A DNA stretch of 64,000 nucleotides from Onthophagus taurus (Eukaryota; Arthropoda; Insecta; Coleoptera; Scarabaeidae), in the NCBI RefSeq assembly GCF_036711975.1, contig NC_091970.1:5773501-5837500 (forward strand), read 5' to 3'. This document shows, in pieces, positions 11,301 through 26,300 of this stretch (positions are counted from its first letter, which is position 1; each line of letters opens with the position of its first letter). Both the position numbers and the translations under genes were made by a program. The notes under the pieces were generated by a model. The model had not been told where the DNA came from, made no database searches, and saw nothing but the letters and a program-made list of their open reading frames with translations.

Positions 11301-14300
11301 GAAAAATAAATTAATAATTTTTAGAGATGATTTATAAAAAGCATTAAAACATGAATTGATTTAGCTGTTGACTAAATAATATTTAGTTGATTCATTTTAT
11401 ACGTGAATGCACTGAATAATATTTTCCGGGCGTTTTATGCATTACAAGTACTTTACATTATCGACAACAACCATGCGTCCACTGCATCAATAGAACCCAT
11501 TGTTTTCAACTGCATTCAATGCTCATAATAGAACGAAATTCATTTCGTGCCCACTCAATATTCATAACCTCTTTTTCTTTAACAATACCAACCTGTAACT
11601 TTCCCTTTCCCTCGTCGGCGAATGCCCCCTTGGTGATGATGCGGTCCTACTGACCACCGTTGCCGGATGAACCGGATGTACCGCTTGAACCGTTGGAACG
11701 GAAGTCGTAACAACAGCGGTAACAGTCGCCGGTGGTTGGTGTACGGGGGCCGAATACGGTGTTTGGGAGTACGGTGTGTAAAGGGGTTGATAAGGAGCGT
11801 GATAAGCCGGTGCAGATGTTGCGACCGCCGGACTTTCCGTTCTGGACCGATTTGATGTTGGCGCCAAATCGTGGGGTGGCAACATTGGCACTGCCGGAGC
11901 CGGTTGTTGTTGCGGTTGTTGTGGTGGCACTCCGGGTCCGCCGATTGTTACCGGTGAATTTGGAGGACCCGTTAATTGAATATCCATTGCAGTTGCCTAA
12001 ACGCAAAAAAATAATAAAAAAAATTTCGTTTATTACAATTTTTTTTACCGTAATTTTTTTATCAAGTGATATAGCCCTAGATATCGTTTGTGGGATCGGT
12101 GGGGGTGGTTTTTCTTCTATCCTAACGGCGGCCGATGCCGCCGTATGTTGCGGAGGCGGTGGAGGAAGTTGCGCGGGTGCCGGAAGCGGTGCCGGCAAGT
12201 CGGGGGGCGTCGGCGCCGGCACCGGGGAGTTACTCGTTCCATTGCTCAAAGGGAGGCTCGGAGGTAAAGCACCCGGAAACTCGTGTTTCCGAGACGCCGG
12301 GGCTGAACCGAATATCACCGAACTCGCATCGGAACCCTATAAGAAAAAGCAAACAAAAAGATTAATTAAAAATTAATTAATTAACGAATAATTCTAACAA
12401 TAACTCATTCATATTATCAAAGTGGATAATAAACAATTATTTTTTAGGAAATAGAAGATAAATTTGGATTATTGTACAAAGTACAACGACAAACAATAAG
12501 TAATTAATTCAAGTACTTTCAGAAACGCTCGAGTACTTTCAGAAGCTTTTTATTATCTAAACCGATTACATTTTATTTTATTGACGACCACTTAAACCCT
12601 TTCCAATACAATGAAGGGATAATACCTATTCAACGCGACAAAAAAAATGTAGCATTTAATTTTAAAAGAAATATTACTCCGGGAATGTGCCGCCAACCTT
12701 CACGTTAATATTAATACCCTACAGAATGCTATTTTTGTTTAAAAGTGGGCGGTTAAACCACGAGCTAACAGACATCTATTTTAAAATTACCCGGAGATGT
12801 TTTATCTTGCAATAAAAATCGTCATATTTAATCCTAAAATTTATTCAATTATTTAAGCTAATTTATTTATTCATAAATTCAAAAAATATATATATATTTT
12901 CGCATCCCCTTTTTCACAAGCCATAAAACCGTTCACACCCGTCATTGTTATAAAAGATAACGTGTCTCGTATAACAACACAACGCAAGGGATACATTGGA
13001 TGGTGTAGGTTGGGGATGAATCATCCGGTTCGCAACCGCAGCACAGTTATGATAATGTCCCTACCACAAATCCGCCGCTTGGAAACTAATACGACAACCC
13101 AATAAATGTGTAATAGTGGGGTTGAAAGGTAGGGGGCGCGCTACCGGGGACCACCCGAACGAAGAGAGTATCAGGGGGGAAAAACGATGGGGACGATATC
13201 GATCTTCATCCTGAATTTTTCGTTGTTCCGGAGTCGCGTGTGACCGAGTTATTTTTTTGTCATAAATGTTGGAGTTATCACTAATATTTAAAAGGGTGGT
13301 GATTAAATTTAAATTGTAACTGTAACGGTATTCACGTGTTGAAGGTTTCAAAAAAACCGAAAAGATAAATTTAGAGAACATTCGGAATCATTCATAGTAA
13401 TGGGTAAACAATACAAAGCATTAGGAGTATCATTGGGAATATTAGGGGTTATTGGGAGCCATTCGGAGCAATTTTTAGTTATTAGGAATTATTTAAAACA
13501 ATGCAGGTTGTTGCAAGTCAAAGCAATTCGTTCCATTAACATATTAAACACTACTTTGTTGATTACAAAATCAACAGATGAGAGTGTCTCGGGACTTATT
13601 GAAAGCCATTCGGTGTAATTAGGAACCATCACAAAGCGTTAGGAATCACTTAGACTAACTGAAGCATTTGGAAACCATACAAAATTGCTACGTGTAGTTG
13701 GTTGCCAATGAATAAAATTGAGAGTACTACGTTCCGAGGTATTAGGAACCACTTAAAACCATTCGGAGTAATTGGTAGTCAATGAGATGTACTGAAAGAT
13801 TCGTTAGGAGTAATTGAGAACCGTTTGGAGTAATTAAGAGGACATTAAATGGATATCTGGATTACTTAGAGCAATTATGAATTATTCAAAACCATTCAAA
13901 ATCACTCGGAGCAATTGAGAAATAATTTAGAGTAATATCGAGTTATTGGAATTCATTCAAAATCTGTCGAAAAAATTGGTAGTCCTTGAAAAGTATTGAA
14001 AATATCATTAGGAGTAATTGAGAGCCATTCGGAGTAATATATCTCTTCGAGATTGTTTAGAGCAATTATAAATTATTGGAATCCATTCAAAGTCATTGGG
14101 AGTAATTGGTAATCATTGAGAAGTACTGGATGTATCGTTAGGAGTCATTAGGAGCCATTCGGAGTAATTGAGATTTATTCAAAATCACAAGAAGCAATTA
14201 TTAGCCAATAAAAAATATAAAAAGTGTCATTGGGATCCATTAAGGAATGTTAAGGTTATCGTGAGTAATTACGAATTATTGAGAACCATTTTGAACCACT

Positions 14301-17300
14301 TGAAGCTTGGTATCTGGAGTATCATTAGGAGTTATTGGAAGTCATTCGTAGCAAATGTTAAGGGTTATTAATGTTGATTGACAGAACGTAAAGGCAAGCA
14401 CTGAGTGATAATCTGTATCGCGTATTTCGTTAGCTAGTAGGTGTTCTAGTTGGTTTCCTTTTTGTGATAATCCTTGCATGTTAATGTTTATTATTTGCAA
14501 TTGTTTTGGTGTTTTTGTAGCTTATTGTATGCGTTTTTCTTTTCTCATTTTGAGTAATAGTTAAGTCTCCTGTTTCTTGTTGTAGATTCTTTCTAAAAAA
14601 ACTATTTACTCGTACTCCAGATGGCCATAATTCGGGTTGTTTTGTTTTCTCTAGTGCTATATATATATATATATATATATATGTCAAGACCAATATATTA
14701 TAAAAGAAGATGGTGTCGTGGACGATCGACCACAATGCACGTTACAATTTCGTAGATAATAACGAGTGTCTCATAGTGTGAGTTTCGTCAACATTCCAAG
14801 AAGTACGGAAATATCGTAACGCCATACTGGGGTGAGTTCAAACACTTCCTACACTAGGTAGCCTAGTACACACAAATCTAACGAAAGTATCTCGAAAATT
14901 ATGATTCCAGAAAATGTGGAAGAATCAGCAAATCTTGTTCCGCTAATAAAATAATATATCATTGATACAGTGTAAGTTGTTTTCTGTAAGTAGGTCTAGT
15001 GTTCTAGGAACAGTATCTTATCTATGGAAGTAATGTTTACTTTTCTAAAAGGAAAATTTAGTTCATTCGCAGTATCTAGTCTTCTCAAAGCAGTGGGCAA
15101 AGATCTATATGCAAATCTAATCTTGCATTGGCAGTATGGAAGCAGTAAATAGTGTTCTGGAAGCAGTATCAAGTCTTCTGCAAGCAGTGGGCATTTTCTA
15201 AAATTACATGAAGATATTTGATCCATGTCGACCAGTTATTTTCTGGTCGCAAATGAAACTATTAATTATAGAAGCAGTTTAATAAGATATTTAAAATCAT
15301 AAATTGAGTTCATACAAAAATATCCTCAATTCAAGTTCAATTACACTGTTATAGTTAGACGTTAAATCTTGAATCTCGAAGATATTATTGAAGCAGTAGA
15401 ATTCAATGGGTACGTACAACTAGCAATTTGCAAGCAGTTAATATAAATAATTGGCGTTTAACTGGCATCAAGGCTACCAACAGGCGATCTGAAAACTTGC
15501 ATGAGTAGTAGTACGGGGCCTTTTTCATATAATTTACGACGCCATTAGTTATTAACGACTATAATCGATGCAAGCTGGCAATTTTCCTTAATTAAAGGTT
15601 AAACCGATAGTTCGCTAAACGCAACTTGTATTTATTTATCAAGGCCAAACAAATATTAAAAAAAAATGGTAATAAAATGTTTCAATAAAAATTTAATTTT
15701 AGTTTTAACATCAAATGTGATAATTAATTAAATGGTACTTCCTTCATCGATGTCAATTACACGTCAGTTACGTCGACGGCCTCCCAAACCCGAACTAACT
15801 TAATTATACAGCAATTAGTGTGAATGCTAATGGGTTTGAGACGCCTTGTACCCAAACACACACCTCTTTGTTAATCAAAGAAGTGAATTTACGTTTACAC
15901 AATTTTCAAAAGTGACATTTTCTGGGGTTATGTGTTTAAAAGGAAAATGCTTTTCGCGTAATTGCATTAACAGAAGATAAGTGTTAAATTTGAATAATTA
16001 GCGTTCAAATTGAACCAAGGCTATTAAATGGTTATTATATTTTTTTGCGTAATCATGGATTAAAATAATTCCAGTATCGTTTAGGAGTATCGTAATGAAT
16101 GCAATAGCCGCGGATAATTATATCAATTATATCGAGTTAATTACATTTACTACTTCATGGAGATCGTTTTTTAACATTATAAACACGAAACTTTCTCTCG
16201 GCCTCAATACTTAATATAAAAAAATATAAAATTATTTATAAATTTAAAAAGAAATGTTTACTTTTATTTACGCGATACATATAGGGCTTAACAAATGATT
16301 GTGTATATTTACGATAGAGAACTCGGTTTAACGATTTATTGCAATATTACACACTGTTTATAATAAACCTGGGTAATAGTCTCTTTTATGACGACATTAA
16401 TTAAAACGGGTTTTAATGTAAATTAACAATATGTGCTGGACGTATAAACCGAAATTGCTGGTAATTATTTTGTTAATAAATTGACGTAAACATTTAACTA
16501 AAATTAACGTAGTTATAAACATAAAAGTGTTTAAAAATAAACAATTATAATCTAAAAAAAAATTGCGAAATTCCTCTGATGATGAGGGTATTTATCCGAA
16601 ACCGGTGAGATTAATTTATCTCAAGATAGCCAAGATTAGCTCTAAGATTAGCGTCGATCTAAGAGGGTGATTTAGGAAAGTCCTTTTAATCTCATTTTAT
16701 GCGTTATGGCTTAACCCAACTGATCTGCAGTTTGAGTCAGTGGCGTTATAAATTAATAATCATAATCGAGCGGGGATGATTTAATGGCCACCTTAATCTC
16801 TAGAGTTACAGTTATGTAGTCGAAATGTAACACTCTCTGTTTTTGACCTTATCTAACTTCGCAAAAACGCCTAACTTTGTTGTTCCATCGCCAAATTTGG
16901 ATTGCGTATACTCCTCAACTCAGCCATAACTTGAATTGAGATAATGAGTTACTTTATTTAATATATGCAAAATTTGTCTTTCCAAAAAAGTGGCATATTT
17001 CGGACATATTAAAAGCCATTCGAAACCACTAGATTTCTAAGTAGATTCTTGGTTGTTGTATTACCGCCTATTACAATCAACTAGATAGCTGTATGTGTTA
17101 ATATTATAGATCCATATGGTATCATTCAGAGCCACATCCGTTTCCTTTGGCATGTTTAGCACCAGCACTTTTATAGACCATTACGTTAGCAAAAACAGTA
17201 TGTCTATAAGCTGCAACTATGATCACAACGTTTGTTACCTCCTATTCGATGGAAAACTCAAACGTCACCAAGCATTTGTTCATGAGCCTATAAAAAGCCT

Positions 17301-20300
17301 CAATTTCATCCAGATCTTGTCTCATCCGGCTTTCCCTCCTTAAAACATATAACAGCAGCTTTAGCATTCAACCTCGAAAATCGCAGTTTTAAGTTGCAGA
17401 TTTGATATAATAGATCCACTCGACTAACTCGCACTATGTTCCATTATAATATTAAGTATCAAACACTGTAATTTCAAACTCCATTTGCCATAACCATTAA
17501 TATTCCTATCATCTCCCCATAATCCATTTAATTATATCGTTCCACGCAAGACATCGCCTAATAGCCGTTTTAATAACTTTCTTCCGCATAAAACATGAAA
17601 CACATACTATACAGAAATACACATAACTTAATATTTGATTCATCACACTCCGATGTAAAGTAGTAAGATGAGCACGTTCAAAATATACATATCATTTTGT
17701 AAGACGAATTATTGAAAATCAATGAGAAATATTAATTGGACCACGTTATGCATCACTTGACTAAGCGACAAATGAACAATTTTGACATATTTGTAATCTT
17801 CATTAAAAATCCTTTAAAATGAGTACAAACACGACATATTTATCTTGAATATTAATGAAGTTATGGTCAACTTCCGGTTAAAAATGTCAACCTCAATTTT
17901 GACATATTTGTAATCGTCGTGAAAAATCCTTTAAAATGAGTCCAAACATGATGCGTTTAATTCCAATATTACTCGAGATATAACCAACATCTGATTTGAA
18001 ATGTCAATGTCATTTTGACATAACCATAATTATTATAAAATGTCTTAATATTTGTCACCAAAAACAAAAATATAATAAAAAAAAATCAAAAATTAAGGTT
18101 GGTATTAACATTTATAAATTAAATTGCTATCTTCATTGTTGCTAACTTCGGGTTTAATGTTTTTCATTCTAATTTTTTTGTTTTTTGAGATAAGTGCGTC
18201 ATCTTTGGACTCATTTTAAAGGGTTTTTAATGAAGATGACGAATATGTCAAAATTTACGTTGACGTTTCAAACCGGAAGTGATTGTATCTCCATTAATAT
18301 CAAAGTTAAATATGTCGAGTTTGGACTCATTTCAAAGGGTTTTTTATGAAGTTGACAAATTTGTCAAAATTAAAAGTTGAAAGTTCGAACTTTTTGGTTT
18401 TTTGAGATAAATGCGTCATGTTTGGACTCATTTTAAAGGTGATTTTACGAAGATTATGAATATAATAATAAAATTAAAGTTAACATTGACAACTGGAAGT
18501 TTTTTCATCTATTTTTTCTATTGCAGAATTTTTTGGTGTATCTAAGTCGGTTTTTAGACGTATGATGCAAATCGGACTTGAAATCGTATAAAGCGCTTAG
18601 GGACGCGGTCCAATTATGAGTAATTGCGAATTGGGATACTTGAGGTACCCAATAATATCATTTAGAGAAAGCTTAAATTAACTCATTTATAGTTTCAACA
18701 ACTTATAACTACAAGGTCGTAAATCAATTAATTATGAACAGTTATAATGAATTTGAAGCTTTGTTGTTGGTAAATCAATTTAACTGTTAAATTGTAATGA
18801 TTGAAATAATTGATGGTTCATTTCTTAATGTTGAATTGAACGATTAATCATTCAATAAAAGTTGGATTTATTTCAACATCCGGCCATCAATACAAATCTC
18901 GTATACAAAACAAACAACTATCGACGATTCCCCCCTATCGATGTCAATCACTTGTCACGCTCCAACACTCCAACCCCTAGCCACCCAAACATACACCAAT
19001 CAGTGTTAATTCCGACATCATTACCCCACTCGTCACGTCGAGCGTAGTCGGTGTTAAAGATGGGGGGTTCAGGGGTAAAATTGGATAGAACGATTCCCCT
19101 CACCGGTCTTGCGGTAGCGCGCACCCGTTTCGAGGTTATTAAATTAAATCGGCGAGTTTGAGCGCCCTCTCGCGGATAAGAGTAAGGGGGGTGAAAACGG
19201 GAAATGGGGGGACAGAGGTAGACGTCTGCATCTTGTAGGGGACGGGTGGGGATCGGATTATCGATTGCAACGGCCGACTTTTTAATTGCGCCGACTCAAT
19301 AGCTCGCGCTCTTCCGCTTCCGGGTACAAATCGACCCCGGGCGTTTTTGCCAACGGCGCACGGGGTTTTTGGATGGGGCGGCGGCGGCGCGCGGCCACTT
19401 GTCGCCCCGTAAATCATCGCCCGGACGCGTCCCCCGGGATGCGGCGTTAAGCCGGGGCAATTAAGTGCTTCGCCGCTGCGGTTTCAATTAGAACGCGAGC
19501 GGGTGCCGCCACTGGCTTGTCGGGCAACAAGAGAGACGCCCGCTTGAACAAGTGATTTATATCTACGAAGTAGTATTCTCGTGGGGTACATTTTCATTCT
19601 ACACAAAAAAAATTTAATTTTGCGCAGATAATTAACCTTGAAACATTAATTGTTATCATCACGTGCTTTGAAATAGTATAGAATGTTGTTTTGATACAAA
19701 AGTTGTTTACGAAATTTAAGGATTGAGAGCATTTACAGAGTAAGTTTTCAATCTTGTTATGATGCCTAATATATATATAAAATATACTACGCCGTAAATA
19801 TTTCCGAAATCCATAAATATTTATAGCGGTTTTCGTGATGGATTAAAGAAAAGTATGTGGTAAAATTTAAATGGACCAATAATATTGTTTATTCCGCTTA
19901 ATTGGGACACCGATTAATCCGGATACCCGCTTAATTGGGACAATATATATTTATATATATATACATATAGAGAGAGAGAGAGAGGATGACGACGAAGACG
20001 ATGAATTAATAAACGCTCGCAGGTAATTATCCCTCCTGCTTGGTAAAGTCTGTAATACCTCATTTCGTCGGTAGTTTTGTCGCATTAAATCCTGCCGCCG
20101 TGTAATTTGCGATCGTTAAGGAGAATTGTCTGATCCGGCGGCGAAATAAAAATAAAAAGGAAAGAAACGTCGCAACAGCTTTACCTGCGACGACTCGGGC
20201 GATGCAAGCGGGGTGTCAACTGTCTCCTGGTGGCCCTCCTTTTCACCGGGAATCCTTTCCTGACCCGCATCGTCCTGGCCACCGGCCGAATCCTGCACTT

Positions 20301-23300
20301 GCACTATGATCGCGATTGTGAACGATTTTTTTTCACATCCTATTTCTAATTCCTCACATCTCGATCACCATCACAATTTTTTTTTAAATAATTCCACAAT
20401 TATATATATAACTTTAATATTGCACTTATTTTAATCCCACAAAATGAAACCAAAAATATATAAAACTTTTATAATTATAAAATAATCGTATAAATAATGA
20501 CGCGAACTTTCTAAGTCGAATTCGGTCTTGCAACACAATCCTGCTGCGGGCGGACCTCATACTGAGTTTTAGTTGGAAGACTGAGGAACAGTTCGTTGGA
20601 TTGAGAGGTGGGCATGCGCCGTGTAGACTTGGATGTAATCGCTCGGCAGTGGGTAATGCGTGCGCCAACTCGTTCCCTTTTTTTACTCTCTTTTCTTTGT
20701 TGAACAAAACGTCTGAAATCTCCAGGAATCAGAGAAAACCTCTGTTCATGCGCTATCGCAATTTAATAAAGAAACGTCTGTAGTCGTCCGAAGAATTTCT
20801 ATTTTGTTGAGATTTATTTGTGGAAAAAAAATTTTTGTTTCGTTATCAGTAAAGTGTTAAATCTTTGTCAAGCCGTATCATTATATAATAACAAAATATA
20901 AAGTATACGCAATGGTTCACACACAAATCACTTTATCGCCGTACAAAAACGGCAATAAAAAACGGAAAATACACGAGTAGCACGCGACTACTACCAGTTA
21001 CGGACACGCGAACGTTTTTACTTCCAAGGAAAAGTCGCTCGTCGTCGTCGTCTTATTCCACAAATTTTAACTCTCCACTACTACTGTGTACGCGACACGA
21101 ATACTCATTTCAAACTAATTTATCTCGAGATTCCAACACGAATCCTATGTCTAACTATGCGAATTTCCTCATTTTCAAGGTCAGTCCAAAATAAGTTTAC
21201 CAAACACTCAATTAAGTAAAGTCCGTAGCTTGCTCTTTTGACCGTCTGGGGTGTTTTGGGGGTGATCAGCGAAAACCCTCCGTTTCCATTAGGGTTTACG
21301 AGCGCGGCCCGTTTACCCCAACGGGATTGTCCTCGGGATCCCGCAATTAACGGTTTTGTTTACGACCCGTAGTAGTAAAACGGCGTTTAAATTTATGCAA
21401 CACGTACCCAGGATCGAGGTGAAAGTTAAGATTATGAGATATCGGGAACTTTTCTTTCAGCGTCTTTTAAGTCTTATTGCGACAGTCACTAAAAGAAAAA
21501 TTAAAAAAATTGAAAAAAAAATTCACCAATTTATCTTTGTCTTGGTGACAGCGAGAAATTTTCTCCTTTATAGAGACTTCTTGAATAATATTGGTTATAT
21601 AACAATCACTACTGACACAGTTTACTGTAAATGGCCGATGTATGCTAAGACATCGACTTTCTATTCTACTTTTAAGAATCTGCTTATTCGTTGTCTGGAA
21701 CTATTAAATCCAAGTATGTACACATCAACACAGAATCCGACCAGTTTCTTAACATTCTTTCATTTAATTTAGTTTGTGGTTAAATATAATTATTTTTTTA
21801 TTAATCAATCATTTCAATATGAATATATTTGTTGCGTAACAGGTATTTGTTGATTAAGAAGAAGAGAAGAGAATTTCTTGCTTCAGAAAAAAGGATCTTG
21901 AAGAAATCGTTATTATTTCAAATTCCTCAATTTTTGCCTCCAACACTTTCTGCCCATAACAGATTCTGGATACAAGCATATTCCTCCATCTCAGCCTCTC
22001 ATCTTGCTTTCGGCCATCCCCTAGATCTCTCTCCTTATATACTCCTGTTAACCAGTTGCTTCAGTATCCTTCTTCATCCTACCAACACACCCTATCAATT
22101 GCAATCCCTGGGTCATGACGTACTCTAGCACCTTATAGTAGCTGTATAGCACCTAGTTATATCTTGCCCTCCATATATGATTGTTATATATTAGGCCTAC
22201 AATCCTCAGGATCTTCCTCTAAAAGACATCTATGCTATTTGACAATTTCTGAGTCCCACAGCTATACATCATTACGGAGCTCTAAAGTTGTTTTATAAAT
22301 CCGGAACTTTATGTTCGTATATACATCCTTAGATTTCATTACATAGACTATTATTGCATAGTAAGCTTTGTTGCCAGCAGCATTTTTTGTGTATTTTCTC
22401 CGCCTAGATACCATCCCTCTGGACCACCTCTGACATTGCCACAAATATTGTAGTAAGCATATTGTAGTCACTGATAACTCTGGATGTGTATGATTTAACG
22501 TACACATCCAGAGCTATATGCCAGTTATATCCAGAGTATAACTCATGCAAATTACAGGTTTACCCACACTGACCATAAAAGATATAACAAAATTTTCAAA
22601 ACTTCCGTTATGTATTTGTGAGGAATCTTATTATCTGTAAAGGGGTACCAAGTCTGTAATCAATGCAAACTGGAATTTAGAGAAATACTGTTTGAAGCTA
22701 AGAGTGGATTGAATCCTGACTTTTAATAAAGTGTTTCAACAATCTTAAGGCGATTTTTTGATCACATCCTCCACCTAATCAGATCACAAATCCAAATGAA
22801 CCAGGTGAAGTAGGTATAATTATAACGAAATGCTTTAAAATCAGGTTTGCTATAGATATTAATCCAAAATATGGATTAGTATAATTTGCTTCGTTCAATT
22901 GGCCTAAAAATCAATATCAATCCCAATGACCCAGGATATATACAGGATTTTCTCCCCCTTATCAGTCTTGAATTTACCGATTTCAATCCACATGTAACAT
23001 CATCAGGAGAATCATTTTATACAGGGTCTGTCAAATGTCTGGAATATAGCCAATAACTTCGTCATTTGTGGTTTCTTTATTAATCGTGGCGATAGTAATT
23101 TGCTTATATGTACTGTTGTTTGTTTTGTTACTATGGAAACTAACATTATTATTTTAAATGGGATGCATATGTTTTTTTGCATACTTTGATAGAGGATAAA
23201 TCCCTCTATGCGATGAACATATCAAATCATATGGTTGTATAAGAAAAAATTCGAGAAAAAATGCGTTTTCTGAAACTATTTAACAAGTTACAATCAAAGT

Positions 23301-26300
23301 AGATGCCGAAATAACGCCGTTGACAGCTTTAAATGTCAAAAAAATGACAGTTTCAAGAATTATGAAAAATTAATGATGTATGGGACACACACATTTAATG
23401 TAGTTTCGTCATACTATAGATTGTGTAATTTGTGTATCTAGATAAATATTATTGAACAATGTACAAACATCACTTTGAGTGCGTTTTCTATCACCATCAT
23501 TAATATTTGGATTCTTTGTCGTTAGCTTAATTGCACTATATCTGTTTAAACTGTCAATTTTTTGACATTTACAGCTGTCAACGGCGTTATTCCAGCGGCT
23601 ACTTTGATTGCAATTTGCTGATTTAATATTTTCAGAGAACGCATTTTTTCTCGATTTTTTTTTCAACAATGTTGGTTGCCATAGCAACGAAACAAAAAAA
23701 TCAATGTAAACAAGCAAATATCGCAAAAAAATGCGCCACACTTAGAGTCGGTTTATCAATGTCGAGTTAAATCTGTTAGATACGCAACTCATGGATAAAC
23801 TTACCTAACAGATAACCTCAGTGAAGCGTTTATCTAGCAACTTTCTACCCGATTCTTTTATAATGGAATTCCTACATGAATTAGACAGCGATGAAGATGA
23901 GGATATTGTCCAACTCTTAAATTATAAACGACGACCATATATTTTAAAAATGAAAGACAAAACCACTTTTTTGTTAGATTTCGGTTAAAAAAGGAGACAG
24001 TTTTGTGAATCTTGATTAAAATTGAGACGACATTTATATATTAGGTTATATTATTATTTTTTTTAATTATTAGATTATTTATTTTCTATAACATTTTTAT
24101 ATTAGTTTGCCAAATCTATTGCAAGTTCTTTTCTGCTGTACTGAAATTCGATGATCTTTTTACTTTCTCTTGCTTATCCATCACCACAATTTTATTACTC
24201 CTATAAGCTTAATTTATTTTTGATGTTATATTTTGATTTTGTTGTCATTTTCTTTCATCAAGCAACCAAACTTGCTCGCACGTTTTTTTATTAATTTCCA
24301 ACAATATCTAATAGGTAAACCCTCAACCAGTACTTCAATCTGGTGGGTATCCAAATGTCATATTTACCTATAAGATGACCCTAAACTATGAGTGGATAAA
24401 CGATTCGTCGACGTTATCTATCGGCTACAATTTTAATTGACAGATAAATCGTCTTAACTAGATATTGATAAATTGGCCCTTAATAAGGAATTTTTTATTT
24501 GAAACATTTTCCTTTAAAACCACAATTATTATAGAAGTTATTGGTTATATTCCAGAGATTTGACACACCCTGTATAAATATTAATTCGAAATAAAAACAT
24601 GATAAAAATGTTTCTAGTATCTATTTGATAACATTTTTATTATATATAAAAAGGTAAAAAAAAAAATAATGACAGTGCATTTCACGTATAGTATTTTAAA
24701 GATTGTGAAAGTACAAAAATGGTTAAAGAAAAGGTTTGGCTTAACGGCAAACGATAAACACGGTCATAATATGGGCGTACAGGCGTTTATGGCGATGTAT
24801 AGCAGTCAATTCGGGGTCGTAAGTGCCTTTGGTTGGGTCGTGTTTATTAAATATGCTTTTACTGCCGGTCGCATAAACCGGCGGATAGTAAATTATTAAC
24901 GAGCCGAGCGTCGAGCGCGACTTAACGCGCTTTTTTAACGACGAGCGGACACAATACAGAGAGAATGATGGCGCCGACGACGTTGGTCGCGCGAAAGAAT
25001 TCCGCGGAAATTCGACGAACGACGATTCAAAATTGAACGGATCGTAAACTTGGCGCGTAATAACCCGTTGTAAAAGAACCGATAAACGTCGCCATACAGA
25101 CCAAAGTAAGCAACGGATTCCGAGTAAGGCGTTTATTGTTTTTGCCCGATTCGCAATTGCCGGTAAACACGGCCTCGGGAAGTTACTACCATTCAGACGA
25201 GGGAAAACATGGCAGTAAAGCAAATGCAAAATTAATAACACTTTGCGTTCAATTGGCCATACCACGTCGTGCGTTAAGTGGATTCAGTCGTAAATATGGC
25301 TTCGGAAATAACGACCAAGAATTTTCTGAAATGGCTGTTTTCAAACCCGACAAGGTTGACAATAATTGGCACTATAAAAGAGGGAAATGCTAAATTAGTA
25401 TAGCAAATACAATGATAATTGATCCGTATTCTTCATCACGAGCCATTATCTTTTTACAACCGTCCCCATCGAAACTTCTTTTATACCTTCTCGGATAGTA
25501 ATAGGGGTAAACAACTCGAAAACGTCAATCGATATCCCCTCGTAACTGTATACCCCTAATCCGATGCGGAGAGCATTATCGTCAACCTTTGCAGAACGCT
25601 AAAAAGACTCCGCGGAAATTACCCAACCCCTTTTCGACCGTCACCTCCCGCTTTATTCGTCGTGTCGAAGGCAATAAATGCGCCAATAAAAAACAGCTTT
25701 GTCAAGCTCGCGACTAGAGATTTACGCGCCTTTCCGTTTTACAACACCACCAACGTCGTTGCCGTCGTTGCCATCGTTGCCGTTCGAGCTTTTCGACCTC
25801 CCAAAGAAACCCAACCCGACTCCCTCGCGCGCGGGGTGGCTTGAGATCCCGTAAGCTGGTCTTTGCGAAACACGTAGAAAAATTTATGGGACCTTACTCT
25901 CGGCTTTGTCGGAGGTCCCCCTTTTTCTTCCGACCGTCACCCCTCGGGACGTGACTCGATAACGTCGTGCTGTCGATTCTAAGTTCGACCGCGCGGGTGA
26001 AAAATTGATTCCGATTATTTGTTTTGTACAAGGTACAAAATCGACAAGAAAAAAAACTCACCTTATCGTCATCCCCCTCGCTATCACACTGAAACAAACA
26101 CAAAATAATCAACGTTAAAACGACGACAAAAAGTAACGGAGAGAGGCGCAATAAGTTAAAAGTTTTTGGTCGCAATAAAAAAAAGAAAGGACAACGCGAG
26201 AAGGGCAACCCAGAATAATCTAGCGAAACGACCAAAGTTAGGACACTGATTACAATTTCATATCGTGGGGCGAGAAAGTTTTAAAATGCGGATAGACGGA

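Noticed and set aside
11732..12376. Long plus-strand open frame (214 codons) opposite tay exons 7 and 8
   Set aside because: It is the antisense shadow of Pro-rich coding exons and crosses the intron; no motif or start context.
19139..19417. 92-codon Pro-rich minus open frame in a CpG island
   Set aside because: No splice sites or family match; open frames appear on both strands as expected for GC-rich DNA.
21356..21772. 138-codon plus open frame
   Set aside because: Starts at TTG, composition is low-complexity, and no homology or exon signals are visible.
24741..25265. 174-codon minus open frame
   Set aside because: It begins with a non-ATG codon, has no recognisable domain and no splice sites; likely open because of local GC content.
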